NCBI GenBank assembly: GCA_030066655.1
Contig: JASJBE010000002.1
Coordinates: 20,193-84,192, forward strand
Length of the DNA stretch: 64,000 nucleotides
Reading direction: 5' to 3'
Origin: Woeseiaceae bacterium
Lineage (GTDB): Bacteria; Pseudomonadota; Gammaproteobacteria; Steroidobacterales; Woeseiaceae
Below the pieces are notes generated by a model, which searched no databases, was not told the DNA's origin, and saw only the letters and a program-made list of their open reading frames with translations. Below, one piece after another: positions 15,592 through 25,189 of this stretch (its first letter is position 1; every line of letters begins with the position of its first letter). The position numbers were made by a program, and so were the translations under genes.

Positions 15592-16122
15592 CTATCCAGC
15601 CTGCTCGGCTGCCCTGCGCTCGGCGATCTGCTGCTGCACAATGTCGAACAGGTCCTTTCGCAGGCCGGCAATCTTGAACAGCTCGACGACGGTGAAGAAC
15701 GGCGCCGCCAGGTTTGCCTGGATCGGGTGCTTGACGAGCACCGGCATCGACCGCTCAACGTAGTGCCCGACAAACTGGCCGGCGTAGCCGCCGAAGAACG
15801 CCGCGGCCGCAATGCCACCGGATACGGCCAACGGCAACTGACCGATGCTGGCTGCCAGCATCTCGAGTAGCAATGCCGCGACGAGGAAAACGATCGCGAA
15901 CATGAGGTCCAGCGTCAGGTAGAACAGGAAAAAGCCGAGGATGACGATGTGCGCCAGGTTGACGGAGAAACCCGGCAGCGCAAATTCCAGCCACGTCATC
16001 GGAATCAAGGCGCCGAGCATGATCGTCGGAATACCGATCATGTGCATGAAGACGTTGAAAGGATGCTGGTGTGCGGCGGCATAGCCGGTCAGCATATCCA
16101 TGAGTTTGCTATCCGTGTTCAT
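15592..16122 (-). CDS. Mpo1-like (DUF962) membrane protein
   Basis: 176 residues from MNTDSKLMDMLTGYAAAHQ; the longer upstream frame has no conserved content. The signature YAAAHQHPFNVFMHMIGIP matches the DUF962/Mpo1 family, whose yeast member is an Fe-dependent dioxygenase in 2-hydroxy fatty acid breakdown. His residues in HQHP and HMIG are the probable metal ligands. Three to four hydrophobic helices follow, then GHYVERSMPVLVKHP. It is convergent with the cupin gene. Confidence 0.87.
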   Translation of the reverse strand: MNTDSKLMDMLTGYAAAHQHPFNVFMHMIGIPTIMLGALIPMTWLEFALPGFSVNLAHIVILGFFLFYLTLDLMFAIVFLVAALLLEMLAASIGQLPLAVSGGIAAAAFFGGYAGQFVGHYVERSMPVLVKHPIQANLAAPFFTVVELFKIAGLRKDLFDIVQQQIAERRAAEQAG

Positions 16123-16265
16123 TGGTGGGCCCGTCCGGAAAACGGCAAATTTATCACGACGGGGCGGCTGCGAAAATTGTGTAGATGGGTAATTTTTACC
16201 ATCTAGCTCCACTACCGCGAACGCATGCGATAGAGTGTTCCCTCGTCCAGGAGGCTTGTCGTCCA

Positions 16266-16658
16266 ATGATCAAAGTTCTGCTTTTCGCCGTGATCGCGGC
16301 GCTGCTCATCTGGATCTACCTCAGGCTGAACCAGGGCCGCTCATCCCGAGCTGCTGATGACCGAAAGCTCCCGGCGCCCGATCGAGGCGCATACCACGCG
16401 GTCGCCATTCGATTTCCGGAACATGCCTGTGCCGCGGCGAAACGCCACGCGGGCGAACGTTTCCTGGCAAGTGAGTCTCCCGACTTGCCGTTAGAGGGCT
16501 GCGATGCGAGCAAGTGCGAATGCTACTTCGCGCATTACGACGACCGGCGCAGCGGCTACGATCGTCGCAGCCCTTACGATCCTGTTCTCGGATCATCGGG
16601 TACCGGCTTGCATGAGATTGAACGTCGCCAGAGTGGCGGGCGACGCAAGGACGACTAG
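16266..16658 (+). CDS. Small membrane-anchored protein with Cys and DRR motifs
   Basis: 130 residues. The start ATG follows an AGGAGG Shine-Dalgarno 11 nt away. One N-terminal hydrophobic helix (VLLFAVIAALLIWIYL) anchors it. The soluble part has HACAAAKRH, then CDASKCECYFAHYDDRRSGYDRRS and a basic Arg-rich end (IERRQSGGRRKDD). The Cys/His cluster could bind a metal. I do not recognise a characterised family. A MITE-like element begins three bases after the stop. Confidence 0.75.
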   Translation: MIKVLLFAVIAALLIWIYLRLNQGRSSRAADDRKLPAPDRGAYHAVAIRFPEHACAAAKRHAGERFLASESPDLPLEGCDASKCECYFAHYDDRRSGYDRRSPYDPVLGSSGTGLHEIERRQSGGRRKDD

Positions 16659-16661
16659 CTA

Positions 16662-16809
16662 CCGCAGCGTGTTGAAAAAATTCTCAGGCGAGTGCGAGAC
16701 AAGGCGGTTTCCGGAGAAAAAGCGCAGTGTCCATGTGAGTACATGAGCATTTTGAACCGGAAACCAACGCCGGATCGTGCCGGCTGAGGCTTTTCTCAAG
16801 ACGCTGCGG
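16662..16809 (+). mobile_element. MITE-like element with 19-bp inverted ends and CTA target duplication
   Basis: 148 bp, non-coding. The ends 16662-16680 and 16791-16809 are inverted repeats identical at 17 of 19 positions (outermost CCGCAGCGT). CTA flanks it directly on both sides (16659-16661 and 16810-16812), as expected of a 3-bp target duplication. Inside, GGTTTCCGG (16706-16714) and CCGGAAACC (16757-16765) form a perfect second inverted repeat, and CATGTGAGTACATG is a short palindrome. It sits exactly between two convergent genes and would fold into a long hairpin on either strand. Confidence 0.72.
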
Positions 16810-17442
16810 CTAGTAGCCGTACTCTGCAATCGTCGCCTCGTAGTTCCTCAACTCAACCTGCGCTGCGGCCCGGTCGGCCACCAGGCTGTCGAGCTCGGCC
16901 TCGATCTCGCCGGTGCGTTCAGCAAGATCCTTTAGTTCCGCGAGGATGATGATGCGCTCTTCCGTCGGCGTTTCCCTGGCGATCAGCGCCGCTTCCCTGT
17001 CGAGTATGTCCTGCTTCGTGCGCTCGAGCTCTGCTTCGCGACCGTAGATCGCGGAGTTCGCCGAGTTGACGGCGGACCTCAGCGAATAAAGCTGGCTGCC
17101 AACGCGGTAGGCCTCGAGGAACGAACCTTCCATCGCGACGTCGCAGACGCCGTAGTACTTGCCGCCGTTAGCGCCGACCTGGAAGCCTCGCGACGGCTGA
17201 CAGTATTCGACCAGTCCTTCCTTGCGACCCGCCTGGTAGGTGTCAAAATCCGCAGTGTAGCCGTGCTTCGCACAAGCCTTGCGCCGGCCCGAGAAGGCAT
17301 CTGTCGAGTAGCCGCGTGAGCCGTCCTCATAACCGATAGCGCGCCAGTCACTGTTTGCACATTCTTCCGAGCTCATCGACGCGCAGCCGCCGAGCCAGGC
17401 CGTGAACAGCACAACAACGAAAATCTTGTAATGACCCTGCAT
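16810..17442 (-). CDS. DUF2799-type lipoprotein
   Basis: 210 residues with a lipoprotein signal peptide ending in the lipobox LGGC (Cys about 20). Then SDWRAIGYEDGSRGYSTDAF and YQAGRKEGLVEYCQPSRGF match the DUF2799 family of outer-membrane or periplasmic lipoproteins of unknown role. Residues about 125-205 are a predicted coiled coil rich in Glu, Arg and Ala. The stop codon TAG lies within the CTA duplication at the edge of the MITE-like element. Confidence 0.85.
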   Translation of the reverse strand: MQGHYKIFVVVLFTAWLGGCASMSSEECANSDWRAIGYEDGSRGYSTDAFSGRRKACAKHGYTADFDTYQAGRKEGLVEYCQPSRGFQVGANGGKYYGVCDVAMEGSFLEAYRVGSQLYSLRSAVNSANSAIYGREAELERTKQDILDREAALIARETPTEERIIILAELKDLAERTGEIEAELDSLVADRAAAQVELRNYEATIAEYGY

Positions 17443-17567
17443 GTCCCTCTCCCAAAAGGTCCGTCTCGATACGAGAACTCAATCGCATCGAATTTACTGC
17501 CAGTCTAGGCGCGAGGCATGAACAGGAACTGAATTCGGCGAACCATGCACGCATAAACCTGTTGCGA

Positions 17568-17610
17568 TGTGACAAAGTTCACAGTGCAAGCGTCTACCTG
17601 TCGCTATTCT
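17568..17610 (+). promoter_or_regulatory. CRP-type operator with class II promoter
   Basis: TGTGA (17568-17572), six bases CAAAGT, TCACA (17579-17583): a perfect CRP/Vfr consensus palindrome. A -10 TATTCT follows at 17605-17610. With transcription starting at 17617 the palindrome is centred at -41.5, the classical class II activator position, and no -35 hexamer is visible, as expected. An AAGGA Shine-Dalgarno (17621-17625) and ATG (17637) follow. Confidence 0.68.
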
Positions 17611-17636
17611 GAGACAGCGTAAGGAAGCGAGTCATA

Positions 17637-18506
17637 ATGGATATGGATGTTCAGGCTGTTAGTGGTGCGGCGACGGTCGCTATTGCATGCACGGTGGCGT
17701 TCTACGTCATTGCCAAAACCTGGCAGATGCTGATCTACAGCTTCCCCAAATCACAGAATTTCGCCGACTCCATCATGCGGGAATCGGCAGAACGCATTCG
17801 TCACGAACTGAATCACCTGAGCCGTAAGCAGCTGACCTATCTCAGCGCCGGTACCGTCTTTATCCTGATCTTCGCGACGGCCTATGTCCTGAACGCCGAG
17901 CAACTGTACGTTGACTATCCGCAGTGGCAACTCAATATGCTGCTGGTCATCGCAGCGTTGACGATGATGTTCGGCATGCACAGGAGCTGGCGCACTTTTT
18001 CTGAATGGCGGCAGCTGTCCTTCAAACGCGACGCGACGCTGTCGATCGGTCATGGCCTGCAGAAGGTTGCTACCGACAACGGTCGTGTCTATCACGACGT
18101 CGACAGCGGCAACAACACGATCGATCACGTCGTAGTCGGTATCAAGGGTGTCTACGGCGTACACGTCATCGCGCGTCGTCCGGTGAAGGGCGGCTCCGTC
18201 GTCGCCGCGGGCGGCAAGCTGCGCTTCTCGAACAGCAACGACGTCATCAGCGTCGCTGACCTGCGTCGAGCGAACAGCGCGCTGAGTCGTGAGCTTTCCG
18301 CGTGCACCGAGACCGACATCAAGGTGCGTCTTGTCATTGGCGTTCCGGGCTGGGAGATCGAAAGCCAGGGCGACGGCAGCCTGCTGCTCGTCAATGAGCG
18401 CAACCTGCCGATGATCAAGGGTTGGCGCGACACGGCCGAGTTCCTGCTCAACGACGTCGTTGACACGATCAACGCCACGCTGACGGTGCGCTGCTCGCTA
18501 GAGTAA
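17637..18506 (+). CDS. Two-TM membrane protein with NERD-like nuclease domain
   Basis: 289 residues. Hydrophobic segments at about 8-25 (VSGAATVAIACTVAFYVIA) and 70-115 place it in the inner membrane. The cytosolic part from about 135 has TIDHVVVGIKGVYGVHVIA, matching the core of NERD domains (DHVV-G--GV-VIE-K), where the second acidic/lysine catalytic pair is expected. Here the segment reads HVIARRP, so catalytic competence is doubtful. It has its own CRP-type promoter and is divergent from the DUF2799 gene. The function is unknown. Confidence 0.7.
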   Translation: MDMDVQAVSGAATVAIACTVAFYVIAKTWQMLIYSFPKSQNFADSIMRESAERIRHELNHLSRKQLTYLSAGTVFILIFATAYVLNAEQLYVDYPQWQLNMLLVIAALTMMFGMHRSWRTFSEWRQLSFKRDATLSIGHGLQKVATDNGRVYHDVDSGNNTIDHVVVGIKGVYGVHVIARRPVKGGSVVAAGGKLRFSNSNDVISVADLRRANSALSRELSACTETDIKVRLVIGVPGWEIESQGDGSLLLVNERNLPMIKGWRDTAEFLLNDVVDTINATLTVRCSLE

Positions 18507-18543
18507 TCGCCCGCTATATCGGCCTCAGCCGATCGCCGAAAAC

Positions 18544-19611
18544 CTATATTGGCTCCAGCCGTTCGACTATTCTGCCGCTGGCAATCACATCGTTGAGTTC
18601 ATCGGCTAACTCCTTGCATCGATCGACAACGATTCGCCAGTTCTTCTCACGCACGTCCGGTGGATAGTTCGCAAAGTCCTTCCGGTCGGGGATCTTCCGC
18701 TCCGGCAGCGTTTCGACGAAAGCCTTCGACGGACAGATCAGCAGCGTCCGGTCGACATGCTCGGGTTGCGGACGACGATGCTTCAGGCCCTTGTCGAACC
18801 AGCCGGGTACGATCCGGTCGATGAAATGCAGGTATAGCGTGAGCCGCTCTTCGTAACTGTGCGGCAGGTCGAGGTGGTAGTCGATGACGCCGCCATCCCG
18901 ATACACGCCCGGCGGCGCGCCTTCGATATCGCGGACGCCGGACAGCACGAGGGGTATCGACCCCGTCGCCAGAATCGATGGCTTCAGGTTAGCGGCCGTT
19001 AACGGCACCTGGTGCAACGGGAATCCTTCCAGCTCGAAGAACGGCGGCTTGTCGCGTTCGTCATGAAACAGGGCACGCTCGAAAAAACTGCCCAGCGTCT
19101 TGCGACTCACGACATTGGCCACCGCCGCTGCCAGCAACGACGATGCGAGCACGCCGCGGTTTTCCGACTGGCCCAGGTGCTTGCTGCGCACGGTCATGAC
19201 GTTGGTCCTCAAGACCGGGTGCGAGAGCACTTCGTCAACGCCGTTGTTGCCGAAAACCAGGTCGAGAATCTCCTTACTCTTTTCGGTGATCTCAAAGCGA
19301 TCCGGTTTCTCCGAATACGTCTGCGACAGGTAAGCCTCTTCGAAACGTTCGATTGCCGCGACGGGATCCCGCTGCCCGTAGCAGGCGAATCGCCATGCGC
19401 CAATGGACGTGCCGATCGTAAAGACCGGCCCGGCCATCTTCGGCAGGACCTCGGTGGCGACGACACGGTCCAGCTGACTGAGTATCAGCCACTTCGCACC
19501 GCCCGACGCGCCGGCCAGCGTGCCGATCATGTCGGGCGAAAAACCACGCTCCCGTAGCATCCGAATGGCGCCGGGGCCCGCGCGAAAAGTCAGTGAATTT
19601 GGGCGAGACAT
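18544..19611 (-). CDS. Patatin-like phospholipase
   Basis: 355 residues. The Ser-Asp dyad lipase signatures are complete: oxyanion loop LAGASGGAKW at 32-41, nucleophile elbow GTSIGAWR near 67-74, and catalytic Asp in YRDGGVIDYHLDLP near 238. There is no signal peptide, so a cytosolic or membrane-surface lipid acyl hydrolase is likely. It is convergent with the NERD-like gene; the 37-bp gap holds an ATCGGC/GCCGAT hairpin with a CTCA loop. Confidence 0.9.
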   Translation of the reverse strand: MSRPNSLTFRAGPGAIRMLRERGFSPDMIGTLAGASGGAKWLILSQLDRVVATEVLPKMAGPVFTIGTSIGAWRFACYGQRDPVAAIERFEEAYLSQTYSEKPDRFEITEKSKEILDLVFGNNGVDEVLSHPVLRTNVMTVRSKHLGQSENRGVLASSLLAAAVANVVSRKTLGSFFERALFHDERDKPPFFELEGFPLHQVPLTAANLKPSILATGSIPLVLSGVRDIEGAPPGVYRDGGVIDYHLDLPHSYEERLTLYLHFIDRIVPGWFDKGLKHRRPQPEHVDRTLLICPSKAFVETLPERKIPDRKDFANYPPDVREKNWRIVVDRCKELADELNDVIASGRIVERLEPI

Positions 19612-19789
19612 CGGGTTGATTAGGCCAAAACGCTATTTGATGGTGTAAGGCGCTTCCTTGCAAGAGCTTATTCAGGGCCACGTTACGTCAACTAGGCGGC
19701 GCGAAACCCGGTGGATGATAGCTGTGTCACAACACGGTGAGCCCAGATCCGTAGTATGGTAAGGCCCTGTGCCCATACGGGACCCCTCT

Positions 19790-22540
19790 ATGCTACGCCG
19801 CCTCGCCTGCCTGCCCCTGTTGCTGTTAGCCAGTTCTCTGGGCTACGCGCACAGCGAACTGGACAAACCGATTTTTGTTGCCCCGGGCGGCCAGGACACC
19901 GGACGTTGTGAGGACGTCGAGCACCCCTGCGCGAGCATCGGCTATGCATTGAGCAATGCCGGCAAGGGCAACCAGATCCGGGTCAGCGTCGGACGATTTC
20001 AGGTCACCGACGTCTCGGAGGTCTTTCACCTGGTCAGCGGTACGCTCGACATCCGCGGCGGCTTCGACCGGGAGACCGGCGAAGCGACCGGGCAGAAGAC
20101 GGTACTGGTCGGCGTGCCCTCTGAATATCGAGCGACACTTGCCGGGCGTGGTTTTCATGTCGTTGCGGACCAGAAAGGCAACACGCCAGCCCTGACAAAG
20201 CAGACCGCCGTCTTGTTAAAGCAGCGCGAGACTATGCAGGCCGGACTCAGCGCTGCGCCCTGTCAAAGCGGCACGGTCGGGGGGCTCGAATGTAGCCAGG
20301 TCGATCTGCTCGGCCATGTTCCGTTCAACGCCGTCAGCACGAATCCGTCGCGCGGCGCCGATGTCTGGGGCTTTGTCGACCTGAACACGAATCGCGAATA
20401 CGCGATCATGGGCTATGGAACGGGTACGGCCGTCTTCGACATCAGCGACCCGACGTCACCGCGGGAGGTTGGCTTTATTGACGGACAGTCGACCATCTGG
20501 CGAGATATCAAGGTCCATCAGCGCTACGACCCGAGCGCTGAACGCTTCGAGGCTTTCGCCTACGTGACAACCGACGGCGCCGGCGACGGCCTTTTCGTCA
20601 TCGACATGACGGACTTGCCACACCGCATCTCGCGAGTCAGCTACGCGAGCGACTTTTCCGCCGCCCACAACGTATTCGCGATCAATTCCGACTACGCAAC
20701 GGGGCTGCCGATCAAAGGTGATCGACCGGGGCTGATCGTTGCCGGCTCGAACAACGGCACGGGCGTGTTCCGAAGCTACAGCCTGGATGCCGCCAGCAGT
20801 CCGTTCTTCGAGGACATGCCGCCCTCCGGCGAGTCGAGCTGCCCGGGCAACGACGGATGCTACATGCATGACGCGGCTTCGATGATTATCGACGACAGCC
20901 GTATTAGTCAGTGCCCCAACGCGACGACCTATTGTGAGGTCCTGTTCGACTTCAACGAGTCCACGATCGACCTGTGGGATGTCACCGATGCCTCGAACCC
21001 GGTTCGTCTCAGCCGCACCCCGTATTCGAACTCCCGCTACACGCACTCGGGCTGGCCGTCTGAAGACAAGCAGACCCTGTTCGTGCACGACGAACTCGAC
21101 GAACGCGACCTCAACCTGAACACGACGGTGCGTTCCTTTTCAATCGCGGACCTGTCGGCGCCCACGCCGCTCGGTGTTTACACCGGTGCGAACGACTCGA
21201 TCGACCACAACGGTTTCGTTCGCGGCAACCGCTACTACATGTCGAACTACAGCAATGGACTCACCGTTCTCGACATCACGAATCCGGCGATTCCAACTCG
21301 AATCGGCTTCCTGGACACCTATCCGGCGCCGGCCGGCTCCAGTTTCGTCGGCGCGTGGGGCGCCTACCCGTACTTTCCCAGTGGCGTCATCGCTATCAGC
21401 GACATTGACAGCGGGCTGTACATCGCCGAGGACCAGACGCTAGGCGTCGCGGAGGGATCGCTGTCGTTCTCGTCACCGTCTTTCGGTGTGGCCGAGGGCG
21501 GCAGCGCCGCGCTCCGCGTCGACCGCATCGGCGGCAGCGCCGGCGCCGTCAGCGTCGACTACGAGATCATCGGCGCGAGTGGCGACGAGAACGACATCGC
21601 CGCCAGCGGCACGTTGAGCTGGGCGAACGGCGACGCCGACGCCAAGTCGATCGCCGTCGACGCGCTGGTGGACGGTCAGTCCGAGCCCCTTGAGCAGTTG
21701 ATCGTCCGACTTATCGCGCCGACAGACGGCGCGACGTTGTCGGCGCCTGCCGAAACGATGCTGTACATCGGTGACAGTGTCGCCGTCTCGGAAGTCCAGT
21801 TCGACACCGACCGCATTGTCATCGCCGAGCGCGGTTTCGGCACAGCGATCGCCATCGTGGAGCGCGCTGGCAGCGCAGTCGGCGCAATCAGCGTCGATTA
21901 CAGCGTAAACGACCTGAGCGCCACGGCCGGCAGCGACTACTCGGGCCCCACGAGCGGCACGCTGTCCTGGGCCGACGGCGATGCGAGACCGCAGTGGATC
22001 GAGTTCCCGATTAGCGACGACGGTTCCGGGGAGCCTACCGAAGAATTCGAGATAGTCCTGTCTGATCCGCAGGGTGCGAGCCTCGGCGCCAAGCCGGGCC
22101 TTACGGTTGCGATTCAGGATGCCGACGGCGCCAACGAGGCGCCGAACGCCAATGCCGGTCCGGCAAGAACGGTCGGCGGCGGCACCAGCGTGACGCTGGA
22201 TGGCACTGCGTCCACCGACCCCGACGGCGACACGCTGAGCTATGCGTGGACTCAGACGATGGGCCCCACGGTATCGATTGCCAACGCGAGCAGCGCAAGG
22301 GCCAGCTTCACGGCGCCGTCCGTTGCTTCCGATACGTTGTTGCGGTTCGAGTTGCGGGTGTCAGACCCGAGTGGTGAGTCGGATACGGCCAGCGTTGGCA
22401 TCACGGTCTCGGCACCGACTGCACCGCAACCACCGGACGCCGGTGGTGGTGGAGGCGGCGGCGTCATGTCGTTGTGGGCTCTGCTCTTACTGCTGATGGC
22501 AGCCGTCATGCGGCACCGCGGGGCAATGCCGAGACTGTAA
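19790..22540 (+). CDS. Choice-of-anchor B family surface protein with Calx-beta and PKD-type domains and GlyGly-CTERM
   Basis: 916 residues from the ATG at 19790, which gives a good signal peptide (MLRRLACLPLLLLASSLGYA); a GTG seven codons earlier is possible. In order: a beta-helix-like segment with PIFVAPGGQDTGRC (to about 130), an LVIVD/choice-of-anchor B propeller (about 180-550) with many Asp-rich loops, two Calx-beta domains (about 570-665 and 680-790; ERAGSAVGAISVDY), a PKD/REJ-like domain (about 795-880; TLDGTASTDPDGDTLSYAW), then a Gly run, MSLWALLLLLMAAVM and a basic end. That tail is a GlyGly-CTERM signal, cut by rhombosortase and leading to surface attachment. Confidence 0.88.
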   Translation: MLRRLACLPLLLLASSLGYAHSELDKPIFVAPGGQDTGRCEDVEHPCASIGYALSNAGKGNQIRVSVGRFQVTDVSEVFHLVSGTLDIRGGFDRETGEATGQKTVLVGVPSEYRATLAGRGFHVVADQKGNTPALTKQTAVLLKQRETMQAGLSAAPCQSGTVGGLECSQVDLLGHVPFNAVSTNPSRGADVWGFVDLNTNREYAIMGYGTGTAVFDISDPTSPREVGFIDGQSTIWRDIKVHQRYDPSAERFEAFAYVTTDGAGDGLFVIDMTDLPHRISRVSYASDFSAAHNVFAINSDYATGLPIKGDRPGLIVAGSNNGTGVFRSYSLDAASSPFFEDMPPSGESSCPGNDGCYMHDAASMIIDDSRISQCPNATTYCEVLFDFNESTIDLWDVTDASNPVRLSRTPYSNSRYTHSGWPSEDKQTLFVHDELDERDLNLNTTVRSFSIADLSAPTPLGVYTGANDSIDHNGFVRGNRYYMSNYSNGLTVLDITNPAIPTRIGFLDTYPAPAGSSFVGAWGAYPYFPSGVIAISDIDSGLYIAEDQTLGVAEGSLSFSSPSFGVAEGGSAALRVDRIGGSAGAVSVDYEIIGASGDENDIAASGTLSWANGDADAKSIAVDALVDGQSEPLEQLIVRLIAPTDGATLSAPAETMLYIGDSVAVSEVQFDTDRIVIAERGFGTAIAIVERAGSAVGAISVDYSVNDLSATAGSDYSGPTSGTLSWADGDARPQWIEFPISDDGSGEPTEEFEIVLSDPQGASLGAKPGLTVAIQDADGANEAPNANAGPARTVGGGTSVTLDGTASTDPDGDTLSYAWTQTMGPTVSIANASSARASFTAPSVASDTLLRFELRVSDPSGESDTASVGITVSAPTAPQPPDAGGGGGGGVMSLWALLLLLMAAVMRHRGAMPRL

Positions 22541-22680
22541 GCGCGGTCGTAGGCGTGCCAGGGCCTCTCGACCGAAGGCAGAATTTCTGCGGCAGACTAT
22601 CAGGTTGCTTGCTGCCCCGGGTCCTGTGACCCGCTGTCCGCAGTCAGGAGATCGACGCCCCGCAGGCTCTTTGACACAAC

Positions 22681-24100
<1,420 letters not shown>

Positions 24101-24289
24101 CTAGCCGCGGGCCAGGAACAACAGGCCGAGCCCGGCGATCATCGTCACCAGGCCAACCACCCGCAGGTGATTGTCACTTAGCTCGGACATCTGCGCCACT
24201 ATTTGTCGATACAGCCTCGGACCGACGAACGGGATCATGCCTTCGATAACGAGAAACAGCGCGAACGCCGTCAGTATCTCGGTCATCAT
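24101..24289 (-). CDS. DUF2065 (YjeT-like) small membrane protein
   Basis: 62 residues with two hydrophobic helices (LTAFALFLVIEGMIPF and VVGLVTMIAGLGLLFLA) joined by a short polar loop with YRQIVAQMSEL. The size and its place between hflC and purA match YjeT/DUF2065, whose role is unknown. A second ATG one codon in is equally good. Confidence 0.9.
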   Translation of the reverse strand: MMTEILTAFALFLVIEGMIPFVGPRLYRQIVAQMSELSDNHLRVVGLVTMIAGLGLLFLARG

Positions 24290-24319
24290 CGAGACAGAAC
24301 CCGCCGTCGCGGCGCGCCG

Positions 24320-25189
24320 CTATTCAGTCCGCGAGCGGTTCAGGTAGCGGAAGAACTCGTTGTCCGGTCCCATGACGAGAATGTCGCCGGCATTGCCCAT
24401 CGAGCTCTTGTAGGCCTCGATGCTGCGGTAGAACGCGTAGAACTCGGGGTTCTGATTAAAGGCGTTCGCGTAGATCTCGGCTGACCGGGCATCGCCTCGG
24501 CCGCGGATCATCTCGGCCTCTCGACGCGCATCGGCCAGAATGATCGTCTTCTGACGGTCCGCTTCGGCTCGAATCTTCTCGGCGGCCGCCTCACCTTCAG
24601 AGCGCAGCTCCTCGGCGATTCGAGCACGCTCCGCGGACATCTGCGCGTACACGGCGTTCTTAACGTTGTCCATCAGCTCGACCTGCTTCACCCGGAAGTC
24701 GACGAGCTCGACGCCCAGATCCTGGGCCGTGCCCGCCGCCGTGACGAGCATGTCTCGCATCAGGTCGGCGCGCTCGACAGAGATCGCCTCGGCAACCGTG
24801 CGCTTACCGAACTCGGTCACGACCGCGTTCTTGATGATCTCAGACAAACGCTGGTCGGCCGCGACCCGGCTCCCGCCGGTCGACGTGTAGAAACGCAATG
24901 CGTCAACGATTCGGTACTTGACGAAGAAATCGACGCGCAGCGCACGCTTCTCGGCCGTGAAGACACGTTCCGGCCGATCGGAGATCGTCAGGATCTGCTT
25001 CGGGAACTTGCGTACCGTGTCGATCAGCGGAAACTTCCACTTCAGGCCAGGCTCTTCGTACGACTCGACGACCTCACCCAGCCGAATCTTGATCGCCTGG
25101 TCACGCTCATTGACCGTGAACAGCGTCAAACCGGCGAGGACGATTACGATACCGCCGATAACCAATACTCTGAATGCTCCGCTGCTCAT
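24320..25189 (-). CDS. hflC: FtsH regulator HflC
   Basis: 289 residues. One N-terminal membrane helix (VLVIGGIVIVLAGLTLFTV) precedes a periplasmic SPFH/band 7 domain (NERDQAIKIRLGEVV, VDFFVKYRI, SEIIKNAVVTEFG) and a long helical C-terminal part rich in Ala, Glu and Arg. With HflK it forms the multimer that encloses and modulates the FtsH protease. The start base overlaps the last base of hflK. Confidence 0.97.
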   Translation of the reverse strand: MSSGAFRVLVIGGIVIVLAGLTLFTVNERDQAIKIRLGEVVESYEEPGLKWKFPLIDTVRKFPKQILTISDRPERVFTAEKRALRVDFFVKYRIVDALRFYTSTGGSRVAADQRLSEIIKNAVVTEFGKRTVAEAISVERADLMRDMLVTAAGTAQDLGVELVDFRVKQVELMDNVKNAVYAQMSAERARIAEELRSEGEAAAEKIRAEADRQKTIILADARREAEMIRGRGDARSAEIYANAFNQNPEFYAFYRSIEAYKSSMGNAGDILVMGPDNEFFRYLNRSRTE

